Shown: positions 12,201-21,200 of the stretch, one piece after another
How the letters are laid out: each line of letters opens with the position of its first letter
How positions within the stretch are numbered: position 1 is the stretch's first letter
Assembly: GCF_032854445.1 (NCBI RefSeq)
Contig: NC_088301.1
Coordinates: forward strand, 22,749,808-22,813,807
Direction: 5' to 3'
Source of the DNA: Liolophura sinensis
Lineage: Eukaryota; Mollusca; Polyplacophora; Chitonida; Chitonidae
Length of the DNA stretch: 64,000 bases
Notes under the pieces: generated by a model
The model's database searches: none
The model's input: only the letters and a program-made list of their open reading frames with translations
What the model was told of the DNA's origin: nothing
Translations under genes and position numbers: made by a program

Positions 12201-15200
12201 TCAGTCGGTTGTCAACACTGGCGAGCAGACGGGAAAAGACGCGTGCTCTGGCAGCCGTGACAAACCGGACAATACGTCGGTCAGCTCTGGGCCTAGTGTG
12301 GAGAGAAAATTTCAACAAGATTAGCTGGTTGGGTGATAGTGGTTAAAAGATGATACCGCAAAAAGACAGATGTTTTGCACATGGTGCATCAGTGCCGGAC
12401 ACAACAATGCCTTCACAGATGGGTGTGCAATGGTAAATCTCAATCACTGAACACGAGAACACTGAAGGACAAAATGGACACAACAGTGCAGTGGAAACTC
12501 AGCATCAGAAACAATCCCTGGAGAAGGCCCAATGCAAAGCACAAACAAAAAGTGAAGCTGCCATTACAACCCAGTAACGTAACATCCACTGGCTGATAAA
12601 AAGTGAAGCTGCCATTACAACCCAGTTACGTAACATCCACTGGCTGATAAAAAGTGAAGCTGCCATTACAACCTAGTTACGTAACATCCACTGGCTGATA
12701 AAAAGTGAAGCTGCCATTACAACCCAGTTACATAACATCTACTGGCTGATAAAAAGTGAAGCTGCCTTTAACATCCACTGGCTGATAAAAAGTGAAGCTG
12801 CCATTACAACCCAGTTACGTAACATCCACTGGCTGATAAAAAGTGAAGCTGCCATTACAACCCAGTTACATAACATCTACTGGCTGATAAAAAGTGAAGC
12901 TGCCATTAACATCCGACTGATAAAAAGTGAAGCTGCCATTACAACCCAGTTACGTAACATCCACTGGCTGGTAAAAAGTGAAGCTGCCATTACAACCCAG
13001 TTACGTAACATCCACTGGCTGATAAAAAGTGAAGCTGCCATTACAACTCAGTTACGTAACATCTACTGGCTGATAAAAAATGACTGCCCTAATTCCGTGG
13101 TTTCTGCATTGAATGACCTTTGCAAGGACCAGGTGATATATACAATATATAAAACCAGCATGTAGAATTAAGGCAAACATGAAGACTTTTAAACTTAATT
13201 ATTCCATGATTAGCAACATTAGTCATTATATAGAAGTAACTAATTGAAATATCCAATATCTTTCGGTCATTTTTAAAAGAAATTCTGGCTGTTTTCATTT
13301 CAGCTGTGATTTTCTCCTTGTGAAAGCAGACATTTTTATAACATTTTTGTATTGGACACCTACAGTGATACTGATGCAACAATTGACGGGCTCGTTACGT
13401 TGCCATCGAACACAAACAAATATTTCCAGATAGGTAGTGCTGCGTATTATGGTATTTCACTGGATTATTCATCTTAAAAGATAGCTAAATAAAGTTGCCT
13501 TTGTCGGCAGTTGCATGCAAATTGTTTGTTGTTTTTTATTTTGTTCTACTGAATCTGCCTATAGTATACATGTAATTCAGCTTAGAAAAAGTGCAGGTAA
13601 AACGGCTTCAGCTAAAAGTAAGGAAATATGGCTATAAAACATTTAAATTGGCTAAACTAGTGTTGCTTGAAAAAATGGTGTTGGCTACAAAATCTGTTCA
13701 TTGGCTAAAGTGAGTGGCTACAAAAAAAATTGAGCCAGAGGAAGCCCTGTGTATCTGTACATACAAATTCAGCCAATCAGTGTTGATTTTTTATCACTTT
13801 AAGGTGTGTATTAACCTACATGGGTAACTTGTTTTTCTCCTCCACAGAAATATGGGGTGCGCTGTGACCTTGATGCTGGTTCATACATCCTGTGCCCCAT
13901 GACCACTGGGTGCAGGCTGAGACCCCGTCGCTCTGAACCCAGGACCGAGGCTAAGCTCATGAAGACTGACAAAGATAACAAAGTCGTCCTGTCCAAAACC
14001 TTCAAGTAAGTACATAACCTTTTGTACCGCATTCTTAGTTTCAGGTATAGTTTAGCCGATTATTCTGCAAAGTGTATTCAATGATTCTTCGGGTAGCTGT
14101 AGTTATTATTTACATATTCATGCAAAATGTGAAATATCAAAACTCCAAAACTGCCAAGTAAATGTCATCTTAACTATTACATAAATGTGGAATGTCAGAA
14201 AGAAGATTGTTCTTTCTAAGGTCTTGAAGTAAGTAGCTATAGTTATTTATTAATATTTATGTGCTTTATTAGGGGCAAGGCTTTACTGTCCATTATCCCT
14301 TAAGTAAGTAGGTGATGTTATTGTTTATATAAATGGGGAGTATCACGAACAATATTGCCCTGTCTAAAACATGCAAGTATATGCACTTATGTGTATTTAA
14401 TTTCATTGTTCATGTTGGTTTCCTCTCAGTTCGTACTTGGGAAGGTCATGTAGCACCCTGCGCGTGGCCGTGGGTCTCCCCTAGCACTGCCCAGTTCTCT
14501 CCCACCACAATGCTGGAAATATGCTAGAGTGCAACGTAAAACACTAATCAAATAAATAAATAAATTTTGTTGTTACATACCATTTCGAATGTGTCCGGTT
14601 TTCACATAGAGGTGAAATAGTATAGATCCTTGAAAGTAAGATATATATACTTAATGTCTTTGGAAGTTGTTGAAAAAGAGTTTATTTGGACTAAGTTCTT
14701 AAAAGTGCTTGTTTTTAATTAAATATCATACCGCATTTTGTTCAAATTATACCTGACAAACAATCTGTTAAAAGAGTAAGCAGTAAGATTTTACTTGAAT
14801 AGTGCTGGAAAACAAATTATCTTAGATCCGTGGATGTCCCCCCAAAATATTTTCATTCCATGGATGGGCACCCTATTGAGTACTTGGATATATACGTAAA
14901 ACTCTGGTCTTGAAAGTTTAAAGTTGCTTTGAAGACCGATTCTTCAGCTGCAATATACTACTGTAAATCTTCCATCTTTTCGATCTTAAAAGCACTTTTT
15001 TCAGTGGAATTTATGCATATAATTATTATGCAAATCACCCTGAAAATGATTTGTTGTTTGTGTCACTAAAGATGCAAGCCTCTTTAATACCAACAGCTGT
15101 CAGAGGTGGGACATCTTACGTCATGTCCGTGATGCTGGACATTCCTCTATAGCATCAACCGCGCTTCGTCATAATGGGAAGACAAAATACGTAACAGATT

Positions 15201-18200
15201 AAAATGCTGAACACTGCATGTTTTGCATCACGCAACAAAAGACATATGAGTGCTAATTCGCTCTAGCGCGACCTTTTGTGAAAGAAAAATCTGCTGGTAC
15301 CCGATCTGTTGCCTACACCCTATAGTTCCCTCAGAATGTTTGAAAATATTGGTTGTACGGGCAGTTAAAAGTTTATAGAATTAGGATATAGGAACTACCT
15401 ATGTTAATTGAATCTGAGGAAAAGGAAGAAAAATGAGCCCTTTCAGTGTTCTACTGTGAATCTAACAGAATAATTACGCAGTGTAAGTGAAATATTGCTT
15501 TCTAGAGTTGTCTCCCTTGAATGATACTGCTTTACATGGATGCATGGGCTAGCTTTCTGCTTTGTATATGTGAGATTTCTTGTGTCAGGAAAGCGCTAGA
15601 GGATATATTTGAGATCTCAGATCTTGACGGGAATGGCCTGCTGAGCAGGGAGGAGTTTAACCTGTTCAACTTGAGGACAAGCGGGGAGGAGGTGGCTGAT
15701 GATGAATGGAATGTGGTTGAGGGTGAGTTTGGTTAAATTAAGACAGCTTTGTCTGTGTGCTTTCTGAAAAATAAAAAATATTTTTTTACCCTATATGAAT
15801 TCCAGCAAATGTTTCACTTTCAGTATTATGAGTTCTTATACATTGTTGAAAAAGAAACGAATACCTTCTCATCTGTTCTAAACACAAATATACATTGATA
15901 AGGATTGAATAGTGGATTCAGTTGCCGATTTGTCCTGTTCACAGATAATGTGCCCATGAAGAATGGTCAAGTAACGAAGGCAGGCTTTATTCGTCTGAAT
16001 GAGATGGAGGCTGAGGACAATGACGGGGACACGGAGGATTCCTGGATAACGCTTAATAACATGGGTTACAACAAATCCCTTATACTGGACGAGGTGAGTC
16101 ATGTGAAGGGAGACCACTCTTAATGCTAAATGTTCGCAGCTTCTGTAGTGATAACGTTTCCATTTCCTTAACAGACTCAGATATATTTGTTTGATTGGTG
16201 TTGAATGTTTTACTCAAGAATATTTCACTTACATGACGGTGACCAGCATTATGATAGGAAGAAATCAGACAGAGCCCAAGGTATCCCCACGACCATTCGC
16301 AGATTTCTGGTAGACCTTCGCACATACAACAGGAGAGGAATGAATGTATGAATGATTATGGTTTAACGCCACATCGGCAGTATTTCAGCCATATCGTGGC
16401 GAGAGCAAGGTCGAAACAGGAGGCGGTTGTCAACAGGAGAGGAAGCCAGCACACTAAACCCCTGATAGATATGTGTATAAATGCTGGCAGTCTTACGTGG
16501 GTTTAGTCTGTCAGCAATGGATCTGGGTTTCCCCGTAGGGTCATCCCATCATGATGGTGCCCGCCACTATATAAGTGAGATAATCTTGAGTATGGTGTAA
16601 AACACCTATCAAATAAAAAAAAATTAATTTATCTGCCAATTGTGACATTACACAAAATAATTATGTAGCCCTGTTCAGTTCAGTGACAGTTCGATATTAT
16701 ATGCTTTATGCATTCCTGAATACTTTTTGTCTGTCATATTAGGGCTCTTTAAGGATACACAAAGCTTTGTTTTATGTTGTATGTTGTATGCTGACCGTTG
16801 TATGAAGCAGTATTTATAGTGCTGTCAATACTTGTTGTATCATGCCCTAAGAGTCGTATTTCACCTGGTGAAATGTCATATTGAACTTCCCTGCGCACAC
16901 ATGTTGCTTTTGTTCATCTGTGCAGTGATGAATTTTGCATCTCCTCTCAGCTACCTGTTCATCTGTGCAGTGATGAATTTTGCATCTCCTCTCAGCTAAT
17001 TGTTCATCTGTGCAGTGATGAATTTTACATCTCGTCTCAGCTACTTGTTCATCTGTGCAGTGATGCATTTTGCATCTCCTCTGATCTACTTGTAGACTAC
17101 TGCACAACAGGTAGAGATGATGACAGATTTTTTCATCCATGTTTAAAAATTTAGGCCACACTACAATCAATGTGATCAACAGTTATGGTGGAGTAGAGTC
17201 CTCAGTTGGGGGGAAAAATAGAGATGGCATGGACTACTTATGAATATTTACCGAACTGAGGACATTGACCATTACTTGTTTTTTGTTTTTTTCTGTTTTT
17301 TCACCTGCCATTTACATGGACTTGGTAAATATTGTAATTTATTAAAGTTTTTATATTTGCCCCATGAAATGGTCACCAGCTTACTTGAGGCACTTGAAAA
17401 TGCTGGTACCCTAATTCGTCAACCTTTTCGCACGTGAAAGATCAACTTTCAATGAAATTTATGCACATTTGTTATTTCATTTTGGAGGTAAAACTACACG
17501 TACATCAGTTGGATTGGCCAGTTTTGGGCTTCTTAAAAAGTATAATTTTAACAGTCCATAAAGAAGAATCCCTTCAGAATATGCTTAAATATTGCACATT
17601 GCAGACATGCTATATGGTTGAAGAGTTACAGTACTGTATATATAATCTAATAACATGTGCCAATATCTGCATAAAAATAGCGAAATTCAGTGTACATTAC
17701 AGGTACATGATTGTCTGTTTCATGCTTGTTCATTCCGTGTTACCGAATAAAATACATGTGCTTCAGGCTTGTCCATTCCGTATGGATGTTTATGTAGAGG
17801 ACTGCGACCGAGCCCGACTAACTGTACGTGGCCTGGAAGCCGCCAGTATGCGGCTGGAAAATGCTGTCTGCACATCTGTCATTCAGAAGGTAAGCTGAAA
17901 AATGCTGTTTTTGGATCTGTCATTCAGAAGGTAGGCGGGAAAATGCTTTCTATACATCTATTGTTCAGATGGTAAGCTGGAAAAAGCAGTTTGTACATAT
18001 GTCATTCAGAAGGTAAGCAAGAAAAAAGGAGTTTGTACATATGTCATTCAGAAGGTAAGCTTGAAAAGCAGTTTGTACCTCTGTCATGCTGGAGGTATGC
18101 TAGAAAATGCTGTCTTTACCTCTGTCATTCAGAAGGTAAGCTGGAAAAAGCAGTTTGTACATATGTCATTGAGAAGGTAAGCTGGAAAAAGCAGTTTGTA

Positions 18201-21200
18201 CCTCTGTCATTCAGGAGGTAAGCTAGAAAATGCTGTCTGCACATCTGTCATTCAGAAGGTAAGCTGGAAAAAGCAGTTTGTACATCTATTGTTCAGATGG
18301 CAAGCTGGAAAAAGCAGTTTGTACATATGTCATTCGGAAGGTAAGATAGAAAATGCTGTCTGTACCTCTGTCATTCAGAAGGTAAGCTGCAAAAAGCAGT
18401 TTGTACATTTTTCATTCAGAAGGTAAGCTGGAAAATGCTGTCTGTACCTCTGTCATTCAGAAGGTAAGGTGCAAAAAGAAGTTTGTACATTCATCATTCA
18501 GAAGTTTATGGAATCTTAATCTAATGGACCAGAGACTTTTCTTCATTTGAGCTGACGCATATACTTGTAGTTTCAGCATTGTAGCATTTGTTTTTGTAGG
18601 GCGAGTCAACCAAGGTGAAAGGAGTGAAAGACTTGACCATGTACACTTACATAGGAGAAGCCAGAGCCTCTGCTGTGCTGGAGAACAAGGTGTGTGGTTG
18701 AATTGTTCTGGTTACATGCACATAAGAACATGATGGAGCATCTGTCTCATAACTAATAAATCACATGTTCGACCTTGAGTCAAGTCATGTTCGACATTAT
18801 TTTTATTTTTTTTTTTTTGACAACTTTAAGTAGCATTTTCTGACTTGGGTTTCAGAAGTCAGTTGTTCGTAGATCGATTGGACCTTAAGCTAACCCATAG
18901 GGTATATTCCATATAAACCCAGGCCAGTTACTCCCAGCATGGCCAAAAACAAGAAAAAAACTTGACCAGAACTTCCAGAGTAAGTTTTTTCTCTCACAAC
19001 TTGATTACGAAGTATACAACAGATACAAAAAAAGAGACCGGAACCGGGCTGGTTTGGGCTGTGTGAAACTTTTATTTATTTGATTGGTGTTTTACGTCGC
19101 AGTCAATCTCAGTTATACGATGATGGCCAGCATTATGGTGGGAGCAAACCTGGCAGAGCCTGCGGGAAACCCAAGACCATCTGCAGGTTGCTGGCAAACC
19201 TTCCCGACTGCATTGGTGGGCGGCTTCTGGGTCATTGTGCCTGAAACTTTTAAGTCAGTACATGTTGACAATTTGAGCAATTCCAACAAAGCAACTTGAT
19301 TGGTTACATGTGTAAGATCATTTTCTTGCACTTAAGTGCCTTTGACAGCCATAGAGTCAATGTATACCCTTACATTGTGGGGAGAGCTTTGAAACATAAT
19401 ATTCTTTTAGTTCGACTCTGGCCGACAGTAACATAACCGAATAGTTTCTATTCACTTTATCATAATACAAACCTGTTAGGAGGCAAATGAGTGGTTGCAA
19501 GTGCTGCAGTGGAATGGCTGTCTGTTTTTTTTTTTTAGTGGAATTACTATTCCTAATGTCTGCAGTGGGATACAGAAGAAACAAATGTACATAAAGGCAT
19601 AATTTACTAGAAGTCTTGGTTTTGCTGAAATGCCAGCCTTACCTTTGTGCGAGAAAATGAGCTAAACATTTTATTAGTTTTTTATGTATGTAGTTTTTCC
19701 ATATTTCCAGTCCATCTTTATTTATTTAAACTAAGTTACTAGAAGTGATTCAAGACTAGTTCATGATTTATCTGTGTTATTTTTTTTTATAGTTTTATGT
19801 CAACACGTGGAATAATTTTTATAACTTGATGTTTGATTGACAAAATATTTTTCGTGAGGTTGTCATGTCATTCTTCTAAATAATTGACATGAAAGGTTCA
19901 AGAATATATTGAACTGCATTTTTTAGAGAATGAATTAAGTAGTAGGAAAAGTCAGTATTTTTTTCTCAAAGCTCAAAAGTCTCTTTTACCAGATCAGTAT
20001 AAAAGATCATCAGATAAAAATCGGATACATGCAAATCTATCAGTGCCATCTCATACCTGAACATCAAAACTGAGATGTTAATTTCTTGTCAAGATTATTA
20101 AAGATTAAATTCCCTGGGGCCAAACTTCTGAAAAACAACAAATGTTAGAAACAGATTATCATCTCCAGTTTATACTGGAATGTAAAGTTTTGACAGTATC
20201 AAGGAATACAATGGAGAGATCTACCGACCTTACAGAAGATCAATCAAGAGTAACATACATGTTAAGTTTTTGGACAGTATCAAAGTATTTAAATGCAAAA
20301 TGCCTGTACCTGTATCAGCTTATCATTTGTATTAGGATTTTTATAAAGCCAAGTCTGATTTAAGTCAAAATTTACACCTTAAGACCTTGCCAGAATGCTT
20401 AAAATTTGGTATGGGTACTGGAAATTGAAATTTTGACTGTTTTGTGTAAAGATAAAATTCCCAAAAATAAGCTCAAAGTTGTATTTTAAATTTTGCCATA
20501 AGTAAGAAGTGGCTTTCTCGAATAAGCCCCTGCCAAAGGGGTGGTGGTTTACTGTGTACAATCTGCTTTAATACAATCACCATTGATCACTGCATGACTG
20601 TATTCATGTACTTGTCTGTTTCAGTCTTATCGGTGTCTAGAAGTCCAGCTTGACTGCTCCAAGAGTAAGAATGTAGTGAGCAGTAAGGGTAACTTAACCC
20701 ACACGGTGGAACTGCCAAGTCGCAGTATGATGGTAAGATCATGCTATGTTTGCTTTCTGTCGTATTTAACAGTGAAAGTTGTTCAACATGCTAAAATAAT
20801 GATATACTTATTCATACATTTTCTTACGGCACCGCATATATATTTTCAGAGCTTGCACGATGATAATAAAACTATGTTGTAATGTCATTAAATGCTGCAG
20901 TGTCAAGTGTCTGGTATTCCATTTATAGTAACATCGATTAAGTCTTCATTCTCAAGGACATGCCACTAGCTCATCCATAGGAATGATTGTACATGTAGCA
21001 GGCTTCTAGTATGTCTAGTGTTACATAACCAATCCTGTCTACGAGCTCATCTCAGAATACCTCAAACACACAATCCTGCCAACTAGGTCATTTTAAGACA
21101 CCTCCAGCACACAATCCTGTCTACTAGCTCATCTCAATACACCTCAAGCACACAGTTTTGTCTATAGCTCATCTCTAGACACCTTAAGCACACAACCATG

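Larger units (their letters stand above)
11531..13749. mobile_element. hAT-like non-autonomous transposon, 2.2 kb
   Basis: Left end CAAGGCTTCCGCTGGC (11531-11546) pairs with the reverse complement of the right end at 13734-13749 (CAGGGCTTCCTCTGGC), 14 of 16 matching. The CAGGGCTTCC start and GGCAAAT/GGCTAA-like subterminal motifs suggest hAT. The expected 8-bp target duplication is not intact: flanks CCTGTATA and TGTATCTG share only TGTAT. The interior holds a short reading frame (11974-12324) and a 51-bp minisatellite (12550-13078) but no transposase. Confidence 0.65.

Noticed and set aside
17434-18426. Several reading frames across and after EFCAB7 exon 10
   Set aside because: They come from intron sequence plus the 41-bp array. 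Only 17767-17889 fits the EFCAB7 frame.
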